This document shows, in pieces, positions 48,500-60,375 of a DNA stretch of 64,000 bases (the first letter of the stretch is position 1; each line of letters opens with the position of its first letter). The notes below the pieces were generated by a model. It was not told where the DNA came from and ran no database searches. It saw only the letters and a list, made by a program, of their open reading frames with translations. Where the stretch lies: assembly GCF_000004825.1 (NCBI RefSeq), contig NW_008805078.1, positions 248,001-312,000 on the forward strand. Reading direction: 5' to 3'. The stretch comes from Heterostelium album PN500. Lineage: Eukaryota > Evosea > Eumycetozoa > Acytosteliales > Acytosteliaceae. The translations under genes were made by a program, and so were the position numbers.

Positions 48500-49055
48500 A
48501 ATTATTATTATTACTAAATATTAATACTGCTAAATATATATATATATGTGATCGATAAAATTTGGAAAAAGATAGATTAGATTTTAAATTAAAAATAAAA
48601 AAATACGAATATAAAAGGAAAAATGTTGTTGATATTATTAAAAAACAAAATTGATCAAAAACAAATATTAAAAAATAATTAAAAATAAATAATCATTTTT
48701 AATAAATCTTTTTTTTTAGTGGTTTCAGATTTATTCAATTTTAAAAGAATTCCCTAAAAATCAAAAAAAAAAAACTGTGTGTGGCCGACGTCTCGTCTTA
48801 TTACCATCGATCAAAATCGATAAAGGTTAGAATGATTTTATATAACCTTAGATAATATTAAACTTTTTGTAAAAGCACTCACTTCTAAAACTAAATCAAT
48901 TAGTTCTGTTCTTGCATTAGTTTATAGTTTATATTTATTAATTTTATTAATAATAATATTAATATATTGGTTTTGTAGTATTGTAATGTTTTGTTTTGTA
49001 AATATAATGTAATAACATTGTATTGTAATAATAATGAGTTTTTTCTTTTTTTTTT
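48500..49055. other. Intergenic region
   Basis: About 550 bp. AT-rich apart from a slightly GC-richer patch at 48776-48835 that contains ATCGAT repeats in inverted order (CCATCGATCAAAATCGATAAAGG). No gene or known RNA was recognised. Confidence 0.45.
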
Positions 49056-50131
49056 TTAAGCTGTATTTGGATTGTTGGTATTACCAATGACACGTTGTAA
49101 GAAATCATTGACAAGTCCAAGACCCATTTGTGAAATCGAGTAGAATGAATATTTCGAAAAGTTGGATGGTGCCTTTGCAATGCTGATACATGGTTTCTTT
49201 TGACTGTCAGTTCCTTTCCACGCCAGGAAAATCTTGAGTGTACATCCCTTCTGGTTGGTGTCGACCTCGTTGACATCGTAGGTATCGCCATCGCACAACA
49301 TTGTCGATCGCTGCACAGCACACTGATTCTGCAGACAAAACGGACACTGCTTACAAATCGAGGTATCACGATCACCGTCCCACTGCACCTCTATCAACGT
49401 TCCGAGATCCACCGTTGCCACCACAGTGAATGTATTCACCATGTACTGTATTGGATTGCCGTTGCCATTCGGCTTCTCATAGTAAACACGCTTGGGAGGT
49501 AGTGACATATTCGAGAATGTTGTGAAATTACTGTAGATTGCAACGGGCACTGTGAATGTCGGTTGCGATGCATTGCATGCTCCTGCCGGTGGCGTTGGAA
49601 TCGATGTATTGGTAGTGTTGCTTGCGGGTGTTGTAGGACAAGGAAAAGTCTGGTTCTCATATCTATACACATCGTTTGTAACTGAAATGTTTGCAAAAAA
49701 TTCTATCCAAATGGTTGCATGTGGATTAAATAAAATTCCATATCCAGCTATTATTTTGAAAAGTTGATGAATATTTTATTAATATTCATTCTTTGATGAT
49801 CGATATCGTATTGTAATGATTTAGCTAGTTATTTACCTAGTGGAACTCTTAAAGTTGTAAATTCATCTACTCTTGGATGAAAATCAGCGTATCCTGTATA
49901 GTTTGTTAGCTCATCTCTAACGTGTAATCTGCACCAAGTCCAATCGTATCTGGCTTTGGCTCTAGTTGTCATTATATATTTCCAACTTGGATCTGATCTA
50001 TATTTCGTTACATTTCCAGGTTTACCTCCTGCAGAGCTACCTTGAAATGATATACCCTGAGCTGAACTACTATTTATATAAAATGTTATTATTACAAAAC
50101 ATAAAAATATTATTGATAAATTAAATTTCAT
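49056..50131 (-). CDS. Secreted Cys-rich protein, tandem copy 1 (2 exons)
   Basis: The exons are 50131-49837 and 49747-49056, giving 328 residues. A signal peptide (MKFNLSIIFLCFVIITFYINS, then SSAQ) precedes the conserved start GISFQGSSAGGKPGNVT. The protein shares a layout with copy 2 at 51170-52246: CRLHVRDE, a FHPRVDEFTTLRVP block, a variable Asn/Thr/Pro region, CKQCPFCLQNQCAV, and a conserved C-terminus (KGCTLKIFLAWKGTD, SFYSISQMGLGLVNDFL). There are many N-glycosylation sequons. There is no GPI tail or membrane helix, so it is probably secreted. I do not recognise a named domain; it looks like a beta-rich extracellular module. Function unknown. Confidence 0.85.
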
Positions 50132-51169
50132 TTTTTGTTATTTATCAATAAATATATATCGTTTCTTTATCTTTCTATTTCTTTCACTCTTATAATTGAA
50201 TTTTATAATTATTATTTTTTAAAATATTATTTCTAGAAACAATTACAAAAAACTATCTATCTATTATTACAATTTGTTTTCTTTATATTTTTTATTATTA
50301 TTTTTAATACAATTACTATTGCTATTCTAAATTATAAGAATATATTTTGGTAGTATTGTATCAACTAACCAGGATAAACAAAACAAAATCAATTTAGTAA
50401 TAACGTTTCAAAGTATTCATCAATAATTCAGACATTACGAGTTGAATAGTGTCTATACACACAAAGTAACAAAAAAAAAAAATTAAAATAATTAATAATA
50501 TTAAAATTAATCAATTTAATTATTTTAACACCCACCACTACCGATCAATCACATAACTAAGTGTTAAAAAAAAAATTTAAATTTAAAAAATAACAAAGTT
50601 ATTATTAAAATTAATAGATGACCTATCAAAAAAAAAAAAGATTGAACATTAAAATAAAAACCCAATGACCTTTCAAATAACGTCAAAGTCACTGAAAATC
50701 AAAAAAGGTTTTTTTTTCAAAGTTTAAAATCAAAAATTGTTTACCTCAATCTTTTTTTACATGGTTGTTTTCACAATTCAGTTTGATATCAAAAAGAAGA
50801 TCAATAGTAAGGAATCAATGATAATAATATTTAGTTATCAATAATATTGTGTGATTAATATTATTTGTTTTAAATAACTAGTTTTTTATTTATCAATATC
50901 TAATAAAATATAATAAAAATAAGAAAAAAGAATATAAACAAAATGGATAAATGGTTATTTAATTTTAAATAGGTTCGTATATAATTGGATTCTTATCATT
51001 ATTATTAAATTAATTGTTGGATGGTTTTAAGGATTTTTTGTTATAATGGTTTTAATTTTATACATTTTATGAAAATGTATAATTTATTTGATGTAAATAT
51101 TAAAAAATATAAATATAGTGTATAAGGTATAATATTCCTGTTTTCTGACTCTTTTTTTCTTTTTCTTTT
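50132..51169. other. Spacer between the secreted paralogues
   Basis: About 1 kb of AT-rich DNA with A and T runs. It holds the promoter of copy 1 and the 3' flank of copy 2. No gene was recognised. Confidence 0.5.
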
Positions 51170-52246
51170 TTAAGCTGTATTTGGATTGTTGGTATTTCCA
51201 ACGACACGTTGTAAGAAATCATTGACAAGTCCAAGACCCATTTGTGAAATCGAGTAGAATGAATATTTCGAAAAGTTGGATGGTGCCTTTGAGATACTGA
51301 TGCATGGTTTGTTCTTACTGTCGGTTCCTTTCCACGCCAGGAAAATCTTGAGTGTACATCCCTTCTGGTTGGTATCGACCTCGTTGATGTCGTACTCGTC
51401 ACCGTCGCACTTCATTGTCGATCTTCTGACTGCGCATTGGTTCTGTATGCAATACTCGCATTGCTTGCAGATACTCTTGTCACGATCGCCATCCCACTCG
51501 ACGTTGATCAGCTCACCCTTGTCGACGGTGGCAACAACAGTGAATGTATTGACCATGTAAGGAACTGCTGCGAGGTTTCCGTTTGGCTTGATATAGGCAA
51601 CACGTTTTGGTTGCAAAGTCATATTACCGTAGGTGGTAAAGTTCGATTGTACCAACTGGGTGATAGTGTACTCTGTTGTTCCAGTGACATTACACACACC
51701 TTCGGGTGGTGGTGGATTTGGATTGGTTGCTCCATCGGCTGGACATGGATATGTATTGGTCACATTGTTATAGATAAAGTTGGTAGTTGATACATTCGAT
51801 AAAAATTCTAACCAAATGGTTGCTCCTGGATTGAAAAGTGCTGCATATCCAACTATTATTATTATAAATTGTGTCCGATTTATTAATTAGTATATATGTA
51901 ATTGAGTTTTATCGGTGCAAAAAAGAAGATATATATATAACATACGATATGGTACTCTAAGAGTTGTAAATTCATCTACTCTTGGATGGAAATCGGCGTA
52001 ACCACTGTATTTTGTTACTTCATCTCTAATGTGTAATCTGCACCAAGTCCAATCGTATCTAGCTTTATTTCTAAGGTTCATTGTTCCCGCTGAAGTATAT
52101 AGACCCTTTAGCGTATCTCTGGTTACATTACCTGGCTTACCACCTGCAGAGCTACCTTGAAATGAAATACCTTGACCATTACTCTGACAAACATACATAC
52201 TGAGCAATATGATACCAAACAGTATCACAAAATTATTTCTATACAT
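51170..52246 (-). CDS. Secreted Cys-rich protein, tandem copy 2 (2 exons)
   Basis: The exons are 52246-51946 and 51852-51170, giving 327 residues. The signal peptide runs MYRNNFVILFGIILLSMYVC and is followed by QSNGQGISFQGSS, the same mature start as copy 1 at 49056-50131. Intron position and phase are identical. The middle part is diverged, while the last about 100 codons are almost identical at DNA level (from KGCTLKIFLAWKGTD to GNTNNPNTA), suggesting gene conversion. Cys pairs CKQC and EYC-x4-C and many sequons are kept. Probably secreted; role unknown. Confidence 0.85.
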
Positions 52247-52916
52247 TATTTTTGTATTCTCTATATATTATATAATTTATTAAGTTTTTATCTTTTACTA
52301 ATCTAATCTAATTTAATTTATCTTTTCTTTTCTTTTCTTCTATATTTTTTTAGTTTAGATAACAATCTAATCTAAATAATCTAATAAGTAATAATACAAT
52401 GTTGTTGTAAGGTTTGGTTTTGATTTATTTTGTACAAAACAAATAAATATAAATATAAATATAAATAAATTATATAAAAAGAAAAAAGAAATTGAAACAA
52501 ATATTGATTTAAATTTATTTGTTCGTTATTATTGAATCTAATATAAAAAATTGTGTAACTGATTCTTTAAAAACCAACCAGGACAACAAAAATTACAAAA
52601 AAAAAAAAAAAAAAAGATTTATTTTTTTTTAATTTTTTTCAAAAGTAATTCGAACAGGTCCTCGTCCATAGTGCTTTCACCATCATAACCTTTAAAACCT
52701 GTTCACAATTTTCAATGAATTTTTTTCAAATATTAAAAAATTGTATACCACATCGATATCTATAATATCATTTATATTTGATTCTGGAATAATAATAATA
52801 TTTTATTTTTTATGTACATTGAATGTTTCGGACTTTTATAAATATTAATTTAATATTGGTTATTATAGTATATAGTACTGAGGTCATGAATTATAATAAT
52901 TTTAATTATAATTATA
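52247..52916. other. Intergenic region
   Basis: About 670 bp with AAATAT repeats (52440-52470) and an 18-A run near 52598. It holds the promoter of secreted copy 2 and the 3' flank of the terpene synthase. No gene is supported. Confidence 0.5.
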
Positions 52917-54008
52917 TTATCCTCTAAGTATTGTTGTTGTTGTTGAAGTTGTTATTGTATCACTTGTTGGTTGGTTAATTATATTAATTGTATTAGTTTT
53001 AGCTTCAACGGAATTGCTTTTACCAATTAATGCTTTTCTATTGGCTTGGTCATTGTATCTTGGTGCCACAGAACAAAAACCAACAGTGCTGGCAGTTATA
53101 CGTTTAATACATTGGATACATTGTTGTAGAGTTTGGTTATTTGGGAATTGATGTTCTATTTTGTTGGCTAGTAGTTCCATCTCGTGGTATCCTCGGTGGA
53201 CATATTCAACAACCTTTTGCATTGATTCCTGAATTGTCGCTCCATTCACATGACAATTAATCTTTACATAGTTGGAGAGTGATTTATCATTGAATTCACT
53301 TACGAATGAATATAAATCGTTTACCAAAGCATTGATTCCACCGTATTTCAAGAGGAGTTGTTTGAAATTTTCATCTTCCATAATGTCTTGGGTGAGTGTG
53401 AAATCTGGTCTGCTCGCCATGGCAATAGCCAATCCAAGATGGGCAGCACTCTCATAAGATCGGAACCGGCAATACTCTTCGATATCCGAGAGATTCGACC
53501 ATTCGATATTGTGAATTCCTCTGACAGCACTGTATGACCATTGTTTGGCTTCTTCGATAATTCTGTCAATGAGAAAAGGGTGGACACTACACGCTGAGAG
53601 ATCATCAATAGCTGACCAGAATGCCTGACTCCAACGATCTTTTGTAGGTTGTTCCGGATCGAAGAGTGAATCTATATATTCTTTGCTGCAACAACCTTTT
53701 TCAATGACAATGTCGTCGATGATGAAAACCCAGTCGGTCAGTTTCACCATTGGAAGAAACAGTTCTGGTCTATCGACATCTAGGGCCATCACTGAATACT
53801 CGAGAGTTTCCTCCTTAAGGAAAGCTTTGTAGAATTTTGGAATCAAGTCTTTGACCCAAATTTCATATTCCGGTTTCACCATTTTTCCAACTGGATTCCT
53901 CGAGAAATCGAATGGACATTGAATATTGGGTATCCTGAAGGATTGATCTTGAAAGTATTTATCACTCCAACTACTACTATTTTGATTCATTATTTTTGGC
54001 ACAACCAT
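52917..54008 (-). CDS. Terpene synthase (dictyostelid type)
   Basis: An intronless frame of 363 residues, or 357 if the second ATG is used. It is a class I terpene synthase: it ionises a prenyl diphosphate with Mg2+ and cyclises it to a mono-, sesqui- or diterpene. The Asp-rich motif is DDIVIE (98-103), the DDxxxE form, and the second metal site is NDLYSFVSE (230-238). The C-terminal RY pair is in SVAPRY. Size and motifs match the microbial-type synthases used by dictyostelids, often for volatile sesquiterpenes made during development. No prenyltransferase or P450 is adjacent. A poly-Thr tail ends the protein. The product cannot be predicted. Confidence 0.93.
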   Translation of the reverse strand: MVVPKIMNQNSSSWSDKYFQDQSFRIPNIQCPFDFSRNPVGKMVKPEYEIWVKDLIPKFYKAFLKEETLEYSVMALDVDRPELFLPMVKLTDWVFIIDDIVIEKGCCSKEYIDSLFDPEQPTKDRWSQAFWSAIDDLSACSVHPFLIDRIIEEAKQWSYSAVRGIHNIEWSNLSDIEEYCRFRSYESAAHLGLAIAMASRPDFTLTQDIMEDENFKQLLLKYGGINALVNDLYSFVSEFNDKSLSNYVKINCHVNGATIQESMQKVVEYVHRGYHEMELLANKIEHQFPNNQTLQQCIQCIKRITASTVGFCSVAPRYNDQANRKALIGKSNSVEAKTNTINIINQPTSDTITTSTTTTILRG

Positions 54009-55774
54009 TTTTGGTCAAAGAATTTCTCTATTTTTTGATTGATAGATGATTGGAAAAATTATTAATTTTATAATAATAAAAAAAAATATAAATAATCAAT
54101 TTCTAAAAACAAACTATCCAATTATCATGAGATTTAAAAAAAAACAATTTATTTTGGTTGGTTATTTTTTAAATTTAAATTGGTCTTTTTAATCCATTGC
54201 AATTTCATAAAATTTATTATTGTTTTTTTTTTATAATAATTAAAAAAGGAATTTATGATATACATATATATGAAATGGTTATATAACATGTGCTCTGTGG
54301 TTTGGTGGTTTGCAAGATGATTTGTGAATGTTGGGGTCTGCTTTCAAGATTCCAGTTCCATATTATTATTAGGATTCACCAAAATTGAAGTTAAATTATA
54401 AGATTGATAAAAATGGGTTAAATTAATGATAGTAGGTTAATTAATTGTAGAGCTTTGAAGTGAAAGCACTACAACCAAAAGATTGTGAACTTTTAAAAAA
54501 AAACGCTACACGTGTAAATATTACCCATTTTATTAAAAAATAAACAAAACATACCACTTTTTTCTTTTATTTAGCAAAAATAACACTTTCAATGTTAATG
54601 TAAACAATTGGAAATACCAACAATTTTATTGGTACATACAATAAAATTTTATTTTATTTTTTTATCAAAGGTGAATTGAAACAAAGATATATTATTTTTA
54701 TCTAATATTATAATAGTTCAAAAACTATTTTTAAATTTTTTTGTAATATATAAAAATAACTATATAGTGACCTACCCTTTTATTATCGATTGAACACATT
54801 AGAATGTTTGAAGAGAGAACACCCCACTATCTAATAAAATGAATAATAATAAAAGGTCAACAAATTGTTTTTTTTAAAAAAAATTATATATGGTTACCAC
54901 AGATGTGGTAAAAAACAATATTTAAAAGTTTTGTTTTGTTACTATGGTCTACTGCCAATAGTAAAAATAATTCATTGGTGGTATCAACTTCACCTTGTAT
55001 CAACAATTTTTTGAAAAAGGAATGAGTATTATTGATAATTTTTTTATTTTTTCCTATGTTAACCACTTTGCTATCAATATTGACAATAGACGAATTTTGT
55101 TTTTAATTTTGAGTAGTTTCAAAATAATCACCAGCAATAAAGTTGGGTTAGTAGAGTTCTATAGAAATTTAGTATTGGGACAACGACAATATGATAACAT
55201 CTTCCAACATGTTTGTATCCTTTTATATCTTTAATAATTGTGTTTGTTTGCTAAGAGAACTTCCTCATCAATACACACACCCCCTGTTTTTGAGAGAAAA
55301 ATAAATATAACCATTGTCAAAACAATCTATTGTTGTTAAAGAGACGATCATCTTATTGTTTATCACATTGTTTTTAAATATTTTATCGTAGTTGTTTATG
55401 GTTTGTTTATGTGTGTTTATTTCAAAATATTATATATAATAATTCATGATAACAACGAAGTTCTGACAAATTTTTATTTATCAGTTGTTAGAATACAAAT
55501 AGGTATATATTTAAATGAATATCAAATTTTGTTTGTTTCTCACAATTGAACTTATACAATATATAATATATTAAGATGATCGAAATATAATAATTCAGAT
55601 TGTGGTGAGATCGAATAATTAAATAGTCAGTTAGTTGTTAGTTCGTTAAAAATGAGATGAATTAAGGTTACTGCTAAATTTGAATTTCAATTGGTTCTTC
55701 TACTAATAGATAGATAGTTAAAACTTATTTAGTTTGTTGGTTTGGTTGTTTGTTTGCTTGCTTGTTTTATTTAA
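54009..55774. other. Long intergenic region
   Basis: About 1.8 kb, the longest gap in the window. It holds the terpene synthase promoter and the 3' flank of the glycosyltransferase gene. Short open stretches at 54880-55240 on both strands look non-coding. No RNA gene, repeat family or decayed gene could be identified. Confidence 0.5.
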
Positions 55775-58084
55775 TTAATTGTTGTTGTTGTTTGTTGTCA
55801 AATAAATATTACCAATATGACAACTATTGAATTGATCTCTATTTTGTTGGTACAGTTCATCGTTGAATCGAGTGGGTGGTGTGTTGTTGTATAGTTGGTC
55901 CAGTTGTTCAAGACTGAGTGTGTCGTCGGATTCATAGATCGGATTGGCATAGATATCTTGTACACGATTAATAGTTACGACAGACATCACTGGACTAACA
56001 CCACCAAGACACAGAGGCCATCTCTCATATTGCTTTTGTATGATTACACGATTGCCGTTCGCTTCCAGTCTATTGGGATGACTCATTGCACCACTCTTTA
56101 AACCCAGGTACTTTACCATTGAGTTTACAATATGCTGTACAGAACTACTCCTATAGATCGTCGAGCACATATCCCAAGCATAATTCCAATCTCTCTTTGC
56201 CAATCCATTCTCTAATCTATTCCATACAATAAAACTATTATTATCATTATTATCATTATTATCATTATTATCATTGTTATTATTGTTATTATCATTATAA
56301 TGTTTTAAAGGTGGTATTGGCATTTGTTCATTGGCAGTGTGACAATAAGTAATTTGAGGTGTCATCTTTAGAAAGTATCCAATTGCCTCTGGAAACTTTG
56401 CAAGTCTTTGACAACATTGTTTGAAACTAAATTGACTGTAGTAGAGTATGTCATCGACACCAAATACAGTATAGCTATAGGTTAACTTCTTCTCTAGCAG
56501 TTCTCTTAGTTGACCAGAAAAATCAGATTCTTTAATGAATTCAACTTGAGGATATTGCTGAATGACTTTGTTGTAACTTTCACCATATGATTCTTTAGAG
56601 TAAGTATACAATACATAACATTTAGTTGGGAACACTGTTGTTGTTGTAGATTTTGAATCTTTTGTACTATCATTGTTGTTGTTGCTGTTGTTGTTGATGA
56701 AATCAATATTATATTTATATAATGTACGAAGATATTCTGATAATTGGAATGCTCTATCTTTTGAAAAACATATTATTTGTATACCATCTGTTTTATTACT
56801 ATTATTGCTATTATTATTACTATTATTACTTGGAATTAATGAAGATAATATATTATTATTATTATTATTATTACTATTATTACTACTATTATTATCGTTT
56901 GTACCCATTATTGATAATAAAGATACAATATGAGATGTTGGAGATCTACTTAGCCATTGTGACCATAGTTGTGATCTAACATCGCTTTCTGGGTATTTAG
57001 AGAGTAAAAGCGCTATTAATTCTCCCATTCTTCCATTGGTAGACTCTTTTATGATTTCATTATTTAGATTTGAACTATATTAATATATAAATTGTTAAAT
57101 TAATATATATAACTAATTATATATTAAAGATTATTAGATTACTTACAATAATTTTAAAGATATCTCTTCTATGAGTAATAAAAGATTGAAACATTGTTTT
57201 ATAGTATCGGGTGATTGAATTGTCGATGGAAATTGAAGTGATTGTATGTTGTTTTGATTTAATATAGTGTCATCGATTGCTATTTGATATTTGTTTGCAA
57301 GTTTAACGAGACAATCAAACGATGCTTGTGTGGCACTGTCTCTTTGTATCTGTGAGTTTAACTTTGATATTGAAGTAGCATGCTTTCTCAACTGAAGAAG
57401 TGGAATGCCTGGAAGATTGTCAAACGAAATATCACCATTCGATATCATCTCCAACCAAAGTGCATAGTCTTCACAATGTCTATAACGACTATCATATCGA
57501 TAACCAGCACTACCACTACCACTACTACCACGATTCAAAGCATCTCTTCTCAACATTACCGATGGATGTACCAAACAGCAATTGAAGAACATCGACCATA
57601 CAACCATTTGTATTTGATTAGGGTGTTCTATTACCTTATTATTATTATTAATGGTTTTATCACTATCATTATACTTACTACTTGAGAACATTACAACGTT
57701 TGTACCTAGTACATCGATATTCTTATGTGTGTTCATGTAATCTAGTTGTCGTTGTAGACGTTCAGGGTGGGAGATGTCGTCGGCATCCATTCGAGCAATG
57801 TATTGACAGTCTGGTGGTAGTAGATCGATAGCTTTGTTGAGTGACTGTACAACACCTATATTCGTATCGTTTCTAACAACCACTATTCGACTATCGATAT
57901 TGGCATAGTTTGATAGTAGTTGATCTAGCTCATCACACTTTGAACCATCGTCGACAATGAGCATCGTCCAATCTTTGCAAGTTTGTCCAACAATACTATC
58001 GACTGCTTGCTTACAATAGTCTACCAATAAACTTTTATTTTCATTGCTATTATTTATATAAACAGGTAATACTACTCCAATCAT
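55775..58084 (-). CDS. Two-domain glycosyltransferase, GT2 plus second GT-like domain (2 exons)
   Basis: The exons are 58084-57147 and 57074-55775, giving 745 residues. Residues about 1-270 are a family 2 glycosyltransferase: MIGVVLPVY start, LIVDDGS, and metal-binding ARMDADDISHPERL. The second half (about 400-745) is another GT-A-like domain with IICFSKDRAFQLSEYLRTL and a candidate metal site in VFGVDDILYY, interrupted by poly-Asn tracts. There is no signal peptide, so cytosolic action, or membrane association through other means, is likely. Two catalytic domains in one chain suggest building of alternating or successive sugars on one acceptor. The acceptor and sugars are unknown. The intron keeps the frame (KLLF junction). 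Confidence 0.85.
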
Positions 58085-58240
58085 ATTTTATTAATTAAAA
58101 TAAAATAAAAAAACAAACAAAATCAAAACAAGATCAAACGAAGAAAATGGTATTCTTTGATCAACTTTGGTTTTTAGTGAACTTCACTTTGTAAAGTTTA
58201 TTGAATTTTATAAAAATTAAAAAACAGACAAACCAACAAA

Positions 58241-58477
58241 CTAAGTAAGTATAATATTGGGAGTACAATAAGATTCACAGGGTCTTAAACAACATCTGAA
58301 ACCAGGTTTGCAAGACTTGGATACCCCACATGCTGAAAGATTCATTTGAGTACACCAACTAAAGTCACTTGGTGGACAGGGTAATATATTCCCCTCTCCC
58401 AATGTATTACCGCTGAATACTGATAGTAACAAAAGAGTACCAATAACAAATAGAATTATTTTAGAAAATTCTCTCAT
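58241..58477 (-). CDS. Small secreted WAP-like peptide
   Basis: A single exon of 78 residues. A signal peptide (FSKIILFVIGTLLLLSVFSG) is followed by a mature part of about 50 residues with eight cysteines, ordered C-C-C-C-CC-C-C (PCPPSDFSWC, SACGVSKSC, FRCCLRPCESYC). The count and the central CC resemble the WAP four-disulfide core. The spacing is not exact, so homology is uncertain. WAP domains often inhibit proteases or act on microbes. It is close to the glycosyltransferase start (about 150 bp). Confidence 0.75.
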   Translation of the reverse strand: MREFSKIILFVIGTLLLLSVFSGNTLGEGNILPCPPSDFSWCTQMNLSACGVSKSCKPGFRCCLRPCESYCTPNIILT

Positions 58478-58633
58478 TTTTTGTTTTTACTAATAAATAA
58501 ATTACTTAAAATAAAATAATAAAAAAAGTAATAGTTTATAAAAGGTTAAAAATAAAAAAAGATAAAATGGATAGATGACATTTAATTTGTAAATAATATT
58601 AATTTAAAAAATTTATTAATATGTAAACAAAAT

Positions 58634-59048
58634 ATGAAATCTATTATTATTTTTGTTATAATTTGAATTTTATATCATATTTTCTTTTGTCAATGCTAGA
58701 GTATGGACTTCCTGTGGAAGCTATTCAGATAAAGTAAGTACTATTATTTTGTAAAGTAATTCAATCTAATGTATGTAAAACAGTTCAAAATTACAACTAT
58801 CTCTCTATACCCAAATCCTGAGAACCTGAATGGAGGTAATGTACATATTCACGTTTTTTACGGGTTCATAGTCATTGCCAACAATGACGAGGCAATCTGT
58901 GACCTAGGCTCACCAATAAAGTGTCCAATTCAAATGGGTCCATTCAACAAAACATTTTCAGTATCCATTCCATCTAATGTGCCATCTGGAGAGTATAATG
59001 GCATCTAAAAATGAGATTGCATATATCAACTTTGATATTACCTTTTAA
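58634..59048 (+). pseudogene. Decayed ML/NPC2-like lipid-binding gene
   Basis: This is the remnant of a secreted ML-domain protein (NPC2 or MD-2-related lipid recognition). Recognisable pieces are FVNARVWTSCGSYSDK, an intact-looking 50-nt intron (58734-58783), FKITTISLYPNPENLNGG, AICDLGSPIKCPIQMGPF and IPSNVPSGEYNG, and in another frame NEIAYINFDITF with a stop. The signal peptide region from the ATG at 58634 has a stop and is out of frame with the rest. About 20 residues seem missing after GG, and the C-terminal part is truncated by a frameshift near 59005. It is probably non-functional, although a shortened product cannot be excluded. Confidence 0.75.
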
Positions 59049-59150
59049 AATAAATTTAATTCTAATCAAATATTACTTTGTTTTTATTATTATTGTTGTA
59101 CAATTTGAAATTCAAATTTTATTACTTTGATTTTTTTTTTTTTAATTATT

Positions 59151-60375
59151 TTACCAATGATGATTACAACCAGAGAATGGTGCAGAAATAATTACAGCAA
59201 AAACAGCTGCAGTAATAATACCTGCAGTTGCAAAGCCTTCGGCAACTCTTTGTCTTGATGTCTTTCTTAGTTTTGGATAGCCATGAATGATCTTGAAGTC
59301 ACCGTGTGTAATTTTACAATAGTAAGGTCCCATAGCTGTATCTGTTTTTGAAATGAACGATGATGTCTTTTTAGTGCCGGGCAGGTTGCTGAAATCCTTT
59401 CTCTCGAGTGGCACCAAGTTATTTCTCCAATCAATATAAGTAGAGATATAGTTGGGAGGAATATTTGTAAGACCAAAATCTAAAGCTGTAATAGCAATCT
59501 CTATTGAACCATGCTTTGCAAAATATAATTTTTCATTTGTTCTAACTTCAACACCCTTAAAATAATAATAATTAATCATTGTTAATAAATAATAATTTTG
59601 TCATATAAATATTAATAAAACTTACAATTGGTAATAATGAAAGATTTACACCGAAATAACCTAATAGATCATCACATCCAACAAGATCATGGTCGTAAAC
59701 CTTGAACATTAGCAATTCAGTTCTAACACTTTCGATCGATAAAAAGAAAGTTTCTTCCCAAACTGGGTTGAGATTGTTGGAAATGAATTTGGTTTTTGGA
59801 TGTGAGGCAAAGCATGACGATTTAATGAGGACGTATGGATCTGAACTGTTGGTGACAGCATCACCCACCATCAAATTATGACCACGGATAACTCTAACCT
59901 TGAGATTACCTCTTACTCCACAGCCACCAACGAACTCCGAACCTGATGGAGCATGTAAGACACCATTTGCAACCTCGGCAGCTACTCCATTTGGATTGAC
60001 ATTGGAAACGGTGGTACTAATGTTCTCAGGTGGTTGTAAGAGAATTTGTTGGTGAATCTCTTGGACTTTTTGGAGATCGATCGGTTTTTCTAGTTGAGCT
60101 TGCAATTGATTCGATTGTAATTGAGCTCTTTCAAACTGTAATCGCTGAAGCTCCAATTGTTGTTGTTCGAGTTGTTGTTGTTGTGCGTACAACTGTTGTT
60201 GAATTTGAAGCTGCTCATTTTGTTTAGCCTGTTGGAATTGTTGTAATTGTTCTTGTTGTTGTTGAATAATCAATTGTTGTTGTTGTATGATTGATTGTTG
60301 TTGTTGTTCATATTGATTCTGTTGTTGTTGATAAAAAGCATCATCAACTTTTGTTAAAGAAACTGGTTTATCCAT
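59151..60375 (-). CDS. C2-domain protein with poly-Gln region and C-terminal membrane tail (2 exons)
   Basis: The exons are 60375-59626 and 59555-59151, giving 384 residues. Residues about 14-110 are Gln-rich with coiled-coil character. About 155-260 is a C2 domain (GNLKVRVIRGHNLMVGDAV, SSDPYVLIK, VYDHDLVGCDD) with Asp residues in the calcium-binding loops, so Ca2+-dependent binding to acidic lipids is likely. The C-terminus has a single hydrophobic segment (GFATAGIITAAVFAVIISA) near the end, consistent with a tail anchor. The part between has no known domain. I infer a membrane-anchored Ca2+/lipid sensor; partner unknown. Confidence 0.85.

Noticed and set aside
48776-48835. Possible small structured RNA with inverted ATCGAT
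   Set aside because: The stem is only a few base pairs, and there is no promoter element or known RNA motif.
54884-55234. Open frames of 60-79 codons in the large spacer
   Set aside because: Composition follows the AT-rich background, there is no known motif, and both strands look equally open.
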